DNA of 64,000 bases from Kiloniellaceae bacterium (GCA_021776095.1 JAJFGO010000091.1:62001-126000), one strand, 5' to 3'. Positions 1 to 9,622 are shown, counted from the first letter of the stretch. Notes: generated from the letters alone by a model not told the origin. Made by a program: numbers and translations.

Positions 1-2
1 TG

Positions 3-1829
3 ACCGGCTACGGCATCTATCGCTTGATGGTCCTGGTCGATACCGTAGGCCAGGTCCTGGCGGTCAACACGGTCGATCCCAAGGGCGCGGCCCTGGACAC
101 GGGCGCGGTCTACGACCTGCGCTTCGACAATGCCGTTTGGTTCAAGAACGCCATGAGTGGGCAATTCTTGGAAGGCGCGAACGGTTTCACCGGTACGGCG
201 GTCGAGCAGCCGGCGCCCAATGGCCTGATCGGTGGGCTCTACGGCGACGACGGCTACACCATGGCCTTTGCCGCGCCGGTCAAGAACGCCTCGGGGCGGA
301 CCCTCGGCGTCTGGGTCAACTTCGCCGACTTCAGTCTGGTCGAGGAGATCGTGGCCAAGTTCTATACTGACCTGGCGGCGCAGGGCATGGCCAGCAGCGA
401 GATCACGATACTCGACCCGCAGGGCCGCATCATCGTCGACTACGACCCCGTGGGCCAGGGCTGGAGCACCTATCAGCGCAACTCTGAGATTATCGGGAAG
501 TTCAACCTGGCGGAAAAAGTCGAAACGGCAGCGCGTGCAGTCAAGGGTGAAGCCGGTGCGACGGTCGCGACACACGCGCGCAAGGGTGTGGAGCAAGTGG
601 GCGGCTTTCACCGCAGCGCCGGCGCCTACGACTATCCCGGTCTCGGTTGGTCCGCTCTGGTGCGCGTCCCGGTGGAGCAGGCTTTCGCGTCGGTCAGGAA
701 CGTCGAGCTGGTAATGGTCATTGCTATAGCTATCGCGGCCGTCACGATCTTGGCCATCGGCTTGTTCATTGGCACCATGGCGGCCCGGCCGATCATTGCC
801 ATGACCAATGCCATGGGCCAACTTGCTGAGGGCAATAAGACGATCGAGATTCCGCACGTCGACCGCAAGGATGAGATCGGCAGCATGGCCGGCGCGGTCC
901 AGGTCTTCAAGGACAACGCGATCGAGGTCGACCGTTTGAAGGAAGAGCAGGAAGACCAAGCCAAGCGCGCGGAGGAAAAACGCAAATCGGACATGCTTCA
1001 ATTGGCCGACGATTTCGATGCCAGCGTCGGCAAGATCGTCGAAGCGGTTTCGGCGGCCTCGACTGAGATGCAGGCTACCGCGCAGTCCATGTCGTCGACG
1101 GCGGAGGAGACCAGTCGGCAAGCCACTTCGGTCGCGGCGGCTTCGGAGGAGGCCTCGACCAACGTGCAGACGGTGGCAAGCGCTGCCGAGGAGTTGTCGA
1201 GCTCTGTCACCGAAATCGGCCGCCAAGTCGCGGAATCCACCCAGAGAACGACCCAGGCGGCGGAGCAGGCGCGCACAACCAACGCGCAAGTCGAGCAATT
1301 AGCCGACGCCGCTCAGAAGATCGGCGAGGTGGTTAGCTTGATCTCCGATATCGCCGAGCAAACCAATCTGCTGGCCCTCAACGCGACCATCGAGGCAGCG
1401 CGCGCCGGGGAGGCCGGCAAGGGCTTCGCGGTGGTGGCCTCCGAGGTCAAATCCCTGGCCAATCAGACCGCCAAGGCGACCGAGGACATCTCGGCCCAGA
1501 TCGGCGGGATCCAGGGCGCGACCGGGGACGCGGTCAATGCGATCCGGGAGATCAGTGCGACCATCGAGACGGTGCACGAGATCGCCTCGGCGGTTTCGGC
1601 GGGGGTCGAGGAACAAAGTGCGGCGACTCAGGAAATCGCTCAGAACGTCCAGCAGGCCTCGGCAGGCACCAGCGAGGTGTCGAGCAATATCGCCGGCGTC
1701 ACCCAGGCGGCAAGCGAGACCGGCAGCTCGGCGCAGGAGGTTCTAACCGCGGCGACCGAACTCTCCAAGCAGTCCGAGCTAATGCGCAGCCAGGTCGACA
1801 GCTTCCTGAGCCAGGTGCGGGCTGCTTAA
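3..1829 (+). CDS. Methyl-accepting chemotaxis protein (5' end outside window)
   Basis: Transmembrane chemoreceptor that passes a periplasmic signal to CheA/CheW. The frame is open to the left edge, so the N-terminus and first membrane segment are missing and the TTG/ATG near base 24 is probably not the start. Visible in order: most of a Cache-like sensor domain (to about base 700), a membrane helix (about 705-775), a HAMP linker (about 775-930, with the RKDEIGSM segment), then a long coiled-coil signalling domain. The conserved hairpin tip lies near 1340-1460 ([19 protein letters not shown]). There is no C-terminal NWETF-type pentapeptide. The ligand cannot be read from the sequence. A terminator follows, so this gene ends its transcription unit. 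Confidence 0.93.
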   Translation, partial: TGYGIYRLMVLVDTVGQVLAVNTVDPKGAALDTGAVYDLRFDNAVWFKNAMSGQFLEGANGFTGTAVEQPAPNGLIGGLYGDDGYTMAFAAPVKNASGRTLGVWVNFADFSLVEEIVAKFYTDLAAQGMASSEITILDPQGRIIVDYDPVGQGWSTYQRNSEIIGKFNLAEKVETAARAVKGEAGATVATHARKGVEQVGGFHRSAGAYDYPGLGWSALVRVPVEQAFASVRNVELVMVIAIAIAAVTILAIGLFIGTMAARPIIAMTNAMGQLAEGNKTIEIPHVDRKDEIGSMAGAVQVFKDNAIEVDRLKEEQEDQAKRAEEKRKSDMLQLADDFDASVGKIVEAVSAASTEMQATAQSMSSTAEETSRQATSVAAASEEASTNVQTVASAAEELSSSVTEIGRQVAESTQRTTQAAEQARTTNAQVEQLADAAQKIGEVVSLISDIAEQTNLLALNATIEAARAGEAGKGFAVVASEVKSLANQTAKATEDISAQIGGIQGATGDAVNAIREISATIETVHEIASAVSAGVEEQSAATQEIAQNVQQASAGTSEVSSNIAGVTQAASETGSSAQEVLTAATELSKQSELMRSQVDSFLSQVRAA

Positions 1830-1871
1830 AGCGCGGCGTCGCCGCCACTCCGCCCGTGGCGGCGCTATCGG

Positions 1872-1899
1872 AAAGGGGGCCAGTTCGGCCCCCTTTTTT
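1872..1899 (+). terminator. Rho-independent terminator after the chemoreceptor gene
   Basis: GGGGGCC (1875-1881) pairs with GGCCCCC (1887-1893) around a 5-nt loop and is followed by six Ts. AAA before the stem extends the pairing into the T run. It lies about 45 bases after the stop codon. The rest of 1900-2096 shows no gene. Confidence 0.9.
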
Positions 1900-2096
1900 C
1901 GTGCCCGGTGCTGAGCCGCACTGTCGTGTCAGGATAACGACTCGGCGAAATCGGATAAGTTTGCCCAGCCCTTTGGTTTAGCGTGCGACGGGAGATGTCC
2001 CGGCGAGCGGTCGGGGTGGGTATTATCGCCGGCAGCCGAGGGAAGTCGATGGAGCCGTTTTTCCTTGCCGGTCGTTATGCGCGGTCGCGCTTTGCT

Positions 2097-2891
2097 CTAG
2101 ATGCCCATGGTTTCGGTATGGCCGTCGACGCTCAAAGCCTGCCCGGAGATCTTCGCTCCCGCCGCCGAGCAGAGAAAGACTGCCATGTTGGCGATGTCCG
2201 CCGCACCGATGAAGGTCCGCAGCGAGTTCTGGCGCAAATAAAAATCGCGAACCGCCTGTTCCCCCGTGCCGCGCGCCACTGCCTCGGCGGCGATCACCCG
2301 GTCCATCCTGGGGCCGTCGATGCTGCCCGGGCAGATCGCGTTGACCCGGATGCCGAAATCGCCCAACTCCATGGCCAGGGTCTTGGTCAAACCAATGACC
2401 GCCCATTTCGACGCGGCGTAGGGCGCGCGCAAGGGGAAACCGAACAGGCCGGCGGTGGAGGAGATATTGACGATCGAGCCGCGTCCGGCCTGTTTCATGA
2501 TCGGTACCGCGCGGCGCGCGCAGAGGAACTGACCGTCCAAGTTAACCGCCATGGTCCGGCGCCACGCCTCCGGCGCGCAGGCTTCGACCGGCCCGGTCGG
2601 CCCGGCGATACCGGCGTTGTTGACCAGGACATCCAGCCGGCCGATGTGGGGCATGGCCTCGTCGAACAGGCAGTCGACTTGAGCCTCGTCGGCCACGTCG
2701 GACACACTGGCGCCGATGCCGGGATCGCTTTCGCGCAAGGCCTCGATGGCGGCCGGGTCGCTGTCGCAGACATAAACCTGGGCGCCGGCATCTTGGAATT
2801 CGCGGGCGATGGCCAGGCCGATGCCCGAGGCGCCGGCGGTAACGATCGCGCCCTGGCCCTTGAGACCGTTGGCGCTGCCCTTGTCAATCAT
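2097..2891 (-). CDS. SDR-family NAD(P)-dependent oxidoreductase
   Basis: Classical short-chain dehydrogenase of 264 residues, cytosolic. It has the cofactor motif TAGASGIG (residues 18-25), NNAG (91-94), the catalytic serine region NISST (143-147) and YAASK (Y158, K162). Asp43/Asp45 after the second strand (VCDSDP) suggest NAD rather than NADP preference; this is inference. The C-terminal FLCS...GQALSVDGH ending is typical of the family. It is divergent from the MttB-like gene, with 122 bp between them, so the two probably share a control region. The substrate is unknown. The context suggests an alcohol or ketone from quaternary-amine breakdown, but sequence alone does not show this. Confidence 0.88.
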   Translation of the reverse strand: MIDKGSANGLKGQGAIVTAGASGIGLAIAREFQDAGAQVYVCDSDPAAIEALRESDPGIGASVSDVADEAQVDCLFDEAMPHIGRLDVLVNNAGIAGPTGPVEACAPEAWRRTMAVNLDGQFLCARRAVPIMKQAGRGSIVNISSTAGLFGFPLRAPYAASKWAVIGLTKTLAMELGDFGIRVNAICPGSIDGPRMDRVIAAEAVARGTGEQAVRDFYLRQNSLRTFIGAADIANMAVFLCSAAGAKISGQALSVDGHTETMGI

Positions 2892-3013
2892 GAGTCACGG
2901 TCTCCCCTGGCTTTGTGTCATCGTCATCTAGATAACCGGATTGTGTTTCGCGCGCGACTCTTGTTCCGGCCGGTGCCGGAGCGACACGGCGGCGCGGCAT
3001 TTGGAGAAAGCCC

Positions 3014-4579
3014 ATGAGCGAAACCGTGACTGTTGCACCGCGCCGGCGCGGCCGCGAGGCGCGCCGCGAGCAACGCGCCGCGCCGCCGCCGCCCGAATTG
3101 CGGGCGGTGCGCCCCGGCTTGGAGGGCGGGCTCTACCAGCCCTTGAGCGAAGCCGATGTGAAACGCGTTCACGAGGCGGCGCTGGTCCTTCTGGAAGAGG
3201 TCGGTCTGAGCGATGCAATCCCGTCCTGCATCGAGATGGTCACCGCCGCCGGGGGCTCGCTAACCGACGGGGGCCGTTTGCTGTTCCCGCGCGCGCTGGT
3301 CGAGGACACCATCGCCAAGGCGGCGCGCCGCTTCCCGATTCACGGCTTCGACCCGCGCCACGATTTCGAGCCTTGGGGCAAAAAGGTGCATTTCGGCACC
3401 GCGGGCGCGGCGGTGCATATGGTCGATGCCATGACCGGCGCCTACCGTGAGTCGACTTTGGCTGACCTTTACGATATCGCCCGAACCGTCGACCGCATGG
3501 ACCATATTCATTTCTTTCAGCGCTCCATCGTGCTGCGCGATATCGAGGACTCGCGGGCGCTGGATATCAACACTTGCTACGCCGCGGTCTCGGGCACCTC
3601 GAAACACGTGGGCACCAGCTTCTTTCAGCCGGAGCACGTCGACGAGACTGTGCGCATGCTGCACATGATCGCGGGCGGCGAGGATAAATGGCGGGCCCGG
3701 CCCTTCGTCAGCATGTCGAGCTGTTTCGTGGTGCCGCCCATGAAATTCGCCGAGGACGCCTGCCGCTGCCTGGAGGTTGGGGTGCGCGCCGGGATGCCGA
3801 TACTTCTGTTGGCCGCGGGACAGGCCGGGGCGACCAGCCCGGCCTCGCTTGCCGGGGCGGTGGTGCAAGAGACGGCGGAAGTTCTAGCCGGATTGACGTA
3901 CGTCAACCTGATCGTGCCCGGACATCCTTGTATCTTCGGGGCCTGGCCCTTCGTCTCGGACCTGCGTACCGGGGCCATGAGCGGCGGCAGCGGCGAGCAG
4001 GCCATGCTGATGGCCGCCTGCGCCCAGATGGCGCAATTCTACGACCTGCCCGGGGGCATCGCTGCCGGCATGACCGATTCCAAGGTCCCGGACGCGCAAT
4101 CCGGCTACGAGAAGGGTTACACGGTGGCCCTGGCGGCCCAATCCGGCGGCAATATGATCTACGAATCGGCCGGCATGCACGCCAGTCTGCTCGGTTTCTG
4201 CCTCGAAAGTTTGGTGATCGACAACGACATGCTGGGCAGCGTCTTGCGCACGGTGCGCGGGATCGAAGTCAATGACGAGCACCTGGCGGTCGAGACTATA
4301 CGCGAGGTCTGCACCCAGGGGCCGGGGCATTTTCTCGGCCACGAGCAAACCCTGGATCTGATGCTGAAGGATTATGTCTACCCGGAGGTCGGCGACCGTA
4401 CGAGCCCCAAGGAATGGGTCGAGCAAGGTTCCACCAACATTGTCGACAAGGCCCGCTTGCGCACGCGGCAGATCCTGGACGAGCATTTTCCCGGCCATAT
4501 CGACGCCGCCTTGGATGCCCGGCTCCGCGAGGCCTTTCCGATTTTACTGCCGCGCAAGGCCATGCGGCCCCGCGCCTAA
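3014..4579 (+). CDS. Trimethylamine methyltransferase family protein (MttB superfamily, no pyrrolysine)
   Basis: Member of the MttB/COG5598 TIM-barrel family, 521 residues. Characterised members move a methyl group from a methylated amine to a corrinoid protein; non-pyrrolysine members include the glycine betaine methyltransferase MtgB. The frame is uninterrupted, with no internal TAG, so this is not a pyrrolysine enzyme. The family-like C-terminus is visible (GHFLGHEQTL, then DR and W...G positions). The first 40 residues are Arg/Ala/Pro-rich and low complexity. No corrinoid protein lies nearby. The gene is followed 58 bp later by a dimethylglycine dehydrogenase-like flavoprotein on the same strand, pointing to demethylation of a betaine-like compound. 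The exact substrate is not determinable. Confidence 0.85.
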   Translation: MSETVTVAPRRRGREARREQRAAPPPPELRAVRPGLEGGLYQPLSEADVKRVHEAALVLLEEVGLSDAIPSCIEMVTAAGGSLTDGGRLLFPRALVEDTIAKAARRFPIHGFDPRHDFEPWGKKVHFGTAGAAVHMVDAMTGAYRESTLADLYDIARTVDRMDHIHFFQRSIVLRDIEDSRALDINTCYAAVSGTSKHVGTSFFQPEHVDETVRMLHMIAGGEDKWRARPFVSMSSCFVVPPMKFAEDACRCLEVGVRAGMPILLLAAGQAGATSPASLAGAVVQETAEVLAGLTYVNLIVPGHPCIFGAWPFVSDLRTGAMSGGSGEQAMLMAACAQMAQFYDLPGGIAAGMTDSKVPDAQSGYEKGYTVALAAQSGGNMIYESAGMHASLLGFCLESLVIDNDMLGSVLRTVRGIEVNDEHLAVETIREVCTQGPGHFLGHEQTLDLMLKDYVYPEVGDRTSPKEWVEQGSTNIVDKARLRTRQILDEHFPGHIDAALDARLREAFPILLPRKAMRPRA

Positions 4580-4637
4580 CCGGGCAGGATTGAACACGAC
4601 GTGACGAAATACACACCGAATTGAGGAACCGAAGCAG

Positions 4638-7064
4638 ATGAAATCGCACGCCCGCGTTGTGGTTGTCGGCGGCGGTGCCATGGGCACTGGGCTGCTGTAT
4701 CACTTGGCCCTGGAGGGCTGGACCGACTCGCTACTGATCGAGAAGGGGGAGTTGACTTCGGGCTCCACCTGGCACGCGGCCGGGCAGTGCCCCAGCTTCA
4801 TCGCCGACTACAACATGGCCAAGATCCACGACTATGGCGTGCAGCTCTATCCCAAGCTCGAGGAGCTGACCGGCCAATACGTGAGTTGGCACGGCTGCGG
4901 GGGTATCCGTTTCGCGCTGACGCCGCAGGACGTCGAGTGGTTCCACCATGTCGCCGGCGTCGCCAAATTGATCGGCTTCGATGTGGAGATCATCGGCCCG
5001 GAGAAGATTCGCCAGATCAATCCCTTCGTGACCACCGAGGGAGTCCTGGCCGGAGCCTTGACCTTCACCGACGGTCATGTGGACCCGGCCGGTGTCAGCA
5101 ACGCCATGGCCAAGGGCGCGCGCGATTTGGGCGCTCAGATAGTTCGCCGGACTCAGGTCATGGACGTCAAGCGGCACGCCGGCGGCGAGTGGGAGGTCTT
5201 CACCGATAAGGGTAACGTGCTGTGCGAGCACGTGGTCAATGCGGCCGGGTGCTATGCCCGCCAGGTCAGTCAGATGGCGGGAACCGACGTACCGATCACC
5301 AACATGGAACATGCCTATATCGTTACCGAGCCGATCAAGGAATTCATCGAGCGCGATACTGAGATGCCGGTGATGCGCGATCCCTATCCCTCGGCATATT
5401 ATCGACAGGAGCAGAAATCCGGCCTCATCGGCATCTACGAAACCGAGGCCTCCGCCGAGTGCTGGACCCATAGGGACGGCTGGCCAGAGTGGGAGTCGGA
5501 GAACGAATTGTTCGAGGGCGATCTCGACCGCCTAGCACCCTATATTGAACGGGTTTTGGAGCGGGTGCCGATCTGGGCCGACGCGGGCATGAAGCGGATC
5601 GTCTGCGGCGCGATTCCCCATACGCCGGACAACAATCCCTTGGTGGGTCCGGCCGCCGGTTTGGAGAACTTCTGGCAGTGCAACGGCTCCGCGATCGGCA
5701 TTGCTCAGGGCGCCGGCTGCGGCAAGTACATGGCCCAGTGGATGGTCCACGGCGATGCGGAAATCAACATGGCGGGTCTCGATCCACGGCGTTTTGGCGC
5801 CTATGCGCCAGGCGCCTATACCAAGGCGAAGTCGCATCAGGACTACGAGCACATGTATGCCCTGCACCTGCCTGGCGAGGAACGCCCGGCCGGGCGCGGC
5901 GCGCGTAAGAGCGCGCTCTACGACATTCTGGTGGCCAAGGGCTGCGTCCACACCGAGGCCAATGGATGGGAACGTCCGAAGTGGTTCTCCCTCGATGGCC
6001 GCAAAGAGGACTTGGGCTTTCGCCACAACAATACCTTCGAAGTGGTGGCCGCCGAATGCCTGGCGGTGCGCGAGCGGGTCGGCGTTCTCGATCTCTCCAG
6101 CTTCGCCAAGTACGACGTCAGCGGGCCGGGCGCCGAGGCCTTTCTGAGTCGGGTTTGTGCCAATCGCATGCCGCAGCGCGACGGCGGTATCGTCCTGGCC
6201 CATTACCTGTCGGAGGAGGGCCGGATCTGCGGCGAATCGACCATCACTAGGCTCGCCGCGGACCGCTTCTATGTGCTGTCCGGCACCATGGCCCAGGACC
6301 GCGACCTGGATCATCTGCGCCACCGGATTCAAGCTGGGGAGGCGGTCGAGGTGACCGACATAACCGACGACTGGGGCACCTTGGTGCTGGCCGGGCCCAG
6401 GTCGCGTGAGGTTCTGTCCCAGCTAACCCAAACGGATCTTACCACCCCGGCGTTCCGTTGGCTGACCGGCCGGGAGATCGAGGTCGCGGGTATTCCGGTG
6501 CGGGCCTTGCGGGTCAGCTACGTCGGCGAGCTTGGCTGGGAACTGCATTGCCCCATGTCGCAACTGGCCGCCCTCTATCAAGCCGTTTGGGCGGCCGGCG
6601 AGGCCCAAGGGATCGCCGATTTCGGGACTTATGCGGTCAATGCCTTGCGCCTGGAGAAGGCCTACAAGGGCTGGGGCGCCGAGCTGACCAATGAGATCAC
6701 CATGATCGAAGCCGACTTGGACCGCTTCTTCGGTGCCGACAAGGAGGATTTCATCGGCAAGACCGCGACCCTGAAGGTCAAGCAGGCGGGTGTCGCGACG
6801 CAACTGGTTTACCTGGAGCTGGAGTCCGGCGATTGCGACGCCCACGGCGGCGAGCCCGTATTCGCCGAGGGCCGGGTGATCGGCATCACGACGTCCGGCG
6901 GCCATGGGCACAGCACCGGCAAGAGCCTGGCCTTTGCCTATGTGGAGCCGGCCTACGCGGCGCCGGGAACCCATCTCAGCATCGAAGTCCTGGGCATGCC
7001 GCGCCAGGCGACAATCTTGGCCGAACCGGTGTACGATCCCGGCAACGCGCGCCTAAGGGCTTGA
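4638..7064 (+). CDS. FAD-dependent dimethylglycine/sarcosine dehydrogenase-like protein with aminomethyltransferase domain
   Basis: 808 residues. The N-terminal DAO fold starts with VVGGGAMGTG (FAD dinucleotide motif), followed by STWHAAGQ; the WHAAG histidine is where FAD is covalently bound in dimethylglycine and sarcosine dehydrogenases. A linker domain (about 370-430) precedes a GcvT-like folate-binding domain (about 430-700) and a GcvT C-terminal barrel (about 710-800). Family enzymes oxidise an N-methyl group and transfer the one-carbon unit to tetrahydrofolate, passing electrons to a flavoprotein acceptor. Length and layout match full-length members. It is probably co-transcribed with the MttB-like gene. 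The substrate among dimethylglycine, sarcosine or a related amine is unresolved. Confidence 0.88.
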   Translation: MKSHARVVVVGGGAMGTGLLYHLALEGWTDSLLIEKGELTSGSTWHAAGQCPSFIADYNMAKIHDYGVQLYPKLEELTGQYVSWHGCGGIRFALTPQDVEWFHHVAGVAKLIGFDVEIIGPEKIRQINPFVTTEGVLAGALTFTDGHVDPAGVSNAMAKGARDLGAQIVRRTQVMDVKRHAGGEWEVFTDKGNVLCEHVVNAAGCYARQVSQMAGTDVPITNMEHAYIVTEPIKEFIERDTEMPVMRDPYPSAYYRQEQKSGLIGIYETEASAECWTHRDGWPEWESENELFEGDLDRLAPYIERVLERVPIWADAGMKRIVCGAIPHTPDNNPLVGPAAGLENFWQCNGSAIGIAQGAGCGKYMAQWMVHGDAEINMAGLDPRRFGAYAPGAYTKAKSHQDYEHMYALHLPGEERPAGRGARKSALYDILVAKGCVHTEANGWERPKWFSLDGRKEDLGFRHNNTFEVVAAECLAVRERVGVLDLSSFAKYDVSGPGAEAFLSRVCANRMPQRDGGIVLAHYLSEEGRICGESTITRLAADRFYVLSGTMAQDRDLDHLRHRIQAGEAVEVTDITDDWGTLVLAGPRSREVLSQLTQTDLTTPAFRWLTGREIEVAGIPVRALRVSYVGELGWELHCPMSQLAALYQAVWAAGEAQGIADFGTYAVNALRLEKAYKGWGAELTNEITMIEADLDRFFGADKEDFIGKTATLKVKQAGVATQLVYLELESGDCDAHGGEPVFAEGRVIGITTSGGHGHSTGKSLAFAYVEPAYAAPGTHLSIEVLGMPRQATILAEPVYDPGNARLRA

Positions 7065-7118
7065 TCCTGGGGGCGCGATCGTTTGGCGTAAGCCAAGCCA
7101 GGGATGGAGGTTCCCATC

Positions 7119-8153
7119 GTGCCCACGGCATTGGGGTCGCGTTCGGAAGAGCCGGAGCGTATCGGCTTCGTCTTGCTGCCCCGTTTCGGGATGATGACCT
7201 TCTTTTCGGCGGTCGAACCCCTGCGAGTGGCGAACCGCCTGAGCGGGCGAGAGATCTATAGCTGGCACGTCTTCTCCATCGACGGCCAGCCGGTGGCGGC
7301 GAACAACGGCATGACCATCGTGGCGGACGCCGGGATAGCCGACATCAAGAGCTTCCCGTGCGTGTTCGTGAACGTCAGCTTCGAACCGGAGCGATACGAG
7401 ACCAAGCCCTTGCTGGCCTGGCTGCGCCGGCTCGACCGCCAGGGGACCCGCCTCGGCGGCTTGGAGAACGGCGCCTTTCTCTTGGCGCGCGCCGGCTTGC
7501 TTGACGGTTGCAAGGCCGTGGTCCATTGGGAAAACGCGCCGGCCTTCGTTGAGCGTTTCCCCCGGGTCGAACTGAGCCAGGATCTGTTTCAGGTCGATCG
7601 CAATCGCTGGACCTGCTCCGGTGGCACCGCCGCCATCGACCTCATGCTGCGCATGGTCGAGGCGCGCCACGGGCAGGATCTGACGGTCGGGGTTTCAGAG
7701 ATGCTGTTGCACGCACGCATGCGCGCGCCGGATGACCACTTGCGCATGACCCTGGGACGGCGCATGGGCGTGCGCCACCCCCGTCTGTTGAAGATCGTCG
7801 AGGCCATGTACCAAAACATGGAGGAGACGTTCAGCCTCGATCGCCTAGCGACCCTCGGCGGCATCTCGCGCCGGCAACTGGAGCGCCTGTTCCGGGCCCA
7901 CCTGAACGACACCCCAACCGGGTTTTACCTGAAGCTGCGTTTGCGCCGGGCGCGCCAATACCTGGAGCAAACCGACATGAGCGTGCTAGACGTTTCGCTT
8001 GCCTGTGGGTTCGCCTCGGCGCCCTATTTCTCGCGCGCCTATCGGGCCCAATTCGGATTGGCGCCGCGCGAGGACCGGCGCAGCCTGCGCGCCGCCGGGG
8101 CCTGCACCGGTTTCTTCAGTGATAGCCCCGGCGTGGTGGTCGGACGCAAATGA
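7119..8153 (+). CDS. GlxA-family AraC-type regulator (GbdR/CdhR-like)
   Basis: 344-residue regulator with an N-terminal DJ-1/GATase-1-like sensor domain (IGFVLLPRFGMMTF to about residue 200) and a C-terminal AraC double helix-turn-helix (about 225-325, with a RRARQYLEQTD segment). I chose GTG at 7119 because GGAGG at 7106-7110 sits 8 bases upstream; an in-frame ATG at 7104 has a poorer site. This architecture matches GbdR and CdhR, which sense glycine betaine/dimethylglycine or carnitine in Pseudomonas. With the two preceding catabolic genes on the same strand, it is the probable activator of the cassette (inference). Confidence 0.88.
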   Translation: MPTALGSRSEEPERIGFVLLPRFGMMTFFSAVEPLRVANRLSGREIYSWHVFSIDGQPVAANNGMTIVADAGIADIKSFPCVFVNVSFEPERYETKPLLAWLRRLDRQGTRLGGLENGAFLLARAGLLDGCKAVVHWENAPAFVERFPRVELSQDLFQVDRNRWTCSGGTAAIDLMLRMVEARHGQDLTVGVSEMLLHARMRAPDDHLRMTLGRRMGVRHPRLLKIVEAMYQNMEETFSLDRLATLGGISRRQLERLFRAHLNDTPTGFYLKLRLRRARQYLEQTDMSVLDVSLACGFASAPYFSRAYRAQFGLAPREDRRSLRAAGACTGFFSDSPGVVVGRK

Positions 8154-8192
8154 ACGCCGGGTCCGGGCGCTGCCGCGCAATCTCGCCCGGTT

Positions 8193-8888
8193 CTAGGCCG
8201 CGCCGCCGACGGTGATGGAGAGGGTGCCGACTCCCTCGACTTCACCTTCGAGCCGCTGACCCGGGGTCACCGGGCCGACGCCGGCCGGTGTGCCGGTGTA
8301 GATCAGATCGCCGGGCTTCAGGGTGAAGAGGCGCGATAAGTGGCCGATGATTTCCGGCACTGACCAAATCATGTCGGATAGATCGCCGGCTTGGCGGGGC
8401 TCACCGTCGACCTTCAATGTGATGGCGCCGTTCGCGGGATGTCCGATACGCGCCGCCGGCGCGATGTTCCCGCAGGGAGCGCCGGAATCGAAGCTCTTTC
8501 CGGTATCCCAGGGCCAGCGCCGGTCTTTGGAGACCTGTTGCAGATCGCGCCGGGTCAGATCGAGGCCCACCGCATAGCCGTAAATGTGATCGTTTGCCGC
8601 GCCTGGCGAGATCTCGGCGCCGGCCGTGCCGATGGCGGCGACCAATTCGACCTCGTGGTGCAGGTTCGCGGTCGCCGGCGGGTAGGGGACATTGCCGCCG
8701 TCCGGCGTTAAAGAATCGGCCGGTTTCAAAAAGAAGAACGGTGGCTCGCGATCCGGATCGTTGCCCATTTCGCGCGCGTGTTCGGCATAATTGCGCCCGA
8801 CGCAGAAAATCCGCCGGACCGGAAAGCGGCCCGCCTCACCCTCGACCGCCAGCGACGGCAGATCCCACGGGGGTATCACGTATGTCAT
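8193..8888 (-). CDS. Fumarylacetoacetate hydrolase family protein
   Basis: 231-residue single-domain FAH protein, the size of bacterial acylpyruvases and 2-keto-4-pentenoate hydratase-like enzymes. Seen: CVGRNYAEHAREMG near the N-terminus, the metal-ligand motif HHEVE, and DLIYTGTPAGVGP close to the C-terminus, all family signatures. These enzymes are Mg2+/Mn2+-dependent and cleave or decarboxylate beta-diketo acids. It converges with the regulator gene (39 bp apart), so it is not part of that operon. Upstream, 8889-9025 has no gene, only a small CCAAGG/CCTTGG hairpin at 8961-8986. The substrate is unknown. Confidence 0.88.
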   Translation of the reverse strand: MTYVIPPWDLPSLAVEGEAGRFPVRRIFCVGRNYAEHAREMGNDPDREPPFFFLKPADSLTPDGGNVPYPPATANLHHEVELVAAIGTAGAEISPGAANDHIYGYAVGLDLTRRDLQQVSKDRRWPWDTGKSFDSGAPCGNIAPAARIGHPANGAITLKVDGEPRQAGDLSDMIWSVPEIIGHLSRLFTLKPGDLIYTGTPAGVGPVTPGQRLEGEVEGVGTLSITVGGAA

Positions 8889-9025
8889 GTTCGGCCTTCA
8901 TCTTGTGAATGTCGTCGGCGCCCAACGGCGGCGGCCTCGGGCCGGTCCGGATGGTTTGGTCCAAGGCCATGAAAATAACCCCTTGGCGGGGCGCCGACCA
9001 GCCGATCTATCGAGATTTGGTCTTA

Positions 9026-9286
9026 TACCAAGGAGTGTTGATAATGACCCCTAGAGACGGCGTACCGAGGTTTTCGGCTAGGAGCGTGCGCTGTGGCGAT
9101 GCGGGGCATCGCGAAGCGTACGCGACGCAGTCCGAAAGCCTCGGTACGCCGCCGTTCCGGTCGCCTAGGCGGCCCGTCGGAGGGCGTCGGAAAGCCTTGT
9201 CGATGTCCCACATCGCCTGCGGCTTCCCTCCTACCCGACAGACCGCCTAGGCGATCTCTATGGGTCGTTATCAATGCTCCTTGGTA
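9026..9286. mobile_element. MITE-like palindromic element abutting the sufA stop codon
   Basis: 261 bp with terminal inverted repeats of 31 bp (9026-9056 and 9256-9286, 27/31 identical, starting TACCAAGGAG). It is flanked on both sides by TTA (9023-9025 and 9287-9289), consistent with a 3-bp target duplication. Inside are two arms. The left is a 20-bp stem (9058-9077 with 9132-9151) enclosing a GCGATGC/GCATCGC hairpin (9096-9112). The right is closed by TCGCCTAGGCGG (9161-9172) and its complement (9243-9254). No coding capacity is evident. The right-hand TTA is the complement of the sufA TAA stop codon, so the element lies exactly at the 3' end of that gene and may also stop transcription. 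Confidence 0.8.
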
Positions 9287-9622
9287 TTAGATGTGGAAGC
9301 TTTCGCCGCAGCCGCAGCGGCCTTTTTCGTTGGGGTTCTTGAACACGAAGCCGCTGTGGAACTTGTCCTCGACGTAGTCCATCTCGGAGCCGAGCAGGAA
9401 CATCACCGCCGTCGGGTCGATGAAGATCCGCACACCCTTGTCCTCGACCACGTCCTCGAAGCGCTTCTGCTCCTTGGCGTATTCCACGATATAGCTGAGG
9501 CCCGAGCAGCCACGCGTGTTGACCCCGACTCGCAGGCCGAGCACGTCGCTATCGCCCTTTGCGACCAGGCGTTTAACCCGCTCGGCGGCGCTGTCGGTCA
9601 GGGAAATCAGGGGCTGTGCCAT
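9287..9622 (-). CDS. sufA: SufA/ErpA-type iron-sulfur carrier (A-type)
   Basis: 111-residue A-type carrier that receives Fe-S clusters from SufBCD and hands them to apoproteins. The three conserved cysteines are visible: one in NTRGCSG and two in the C-terminal CGCGESF motif. Length is typical. It is the last gene of the minus-strand suf operon, 53 bp after sufT. Its stop codon TAA is shared with the presumed target-site duplication of the adjacent MITE-like element. An ErpA or IscA assignment is possible on sequence alone; the operon position favours the SufA role. Confidence 0.92.
   Translation of the reverse strand: MAQPLISLTDSAAERVKRLVAKGDSDVLGLRVGVNTRGCSGLSYIVEYAKEQKRFEDVVEDKGVRIFIDPTAVMFLLGSEMDYVEDKFHSGFVFKNPNEKGRCGCGESFHI

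Noticed and set aside
1983-3017. Long plus-strand open frame of 344 codons
   Set aside because: It lies antisense to the SDR gene, which has all family motifs; the plus frame has no recognisable domain and arises from GC-rich codon bias.
3014-4579. Possible pyrrolysine-encoding mttB
   Set aside because: The frame has no internal TAG and is full length, so no amber readthrough is needed.
8961-8986. CCAAGG...CCTTGG hairpin as a second MITE end
   Set aside because: It resembles the MITE termini only in the outer six bases and an ACCCCT block; too short to call an element.
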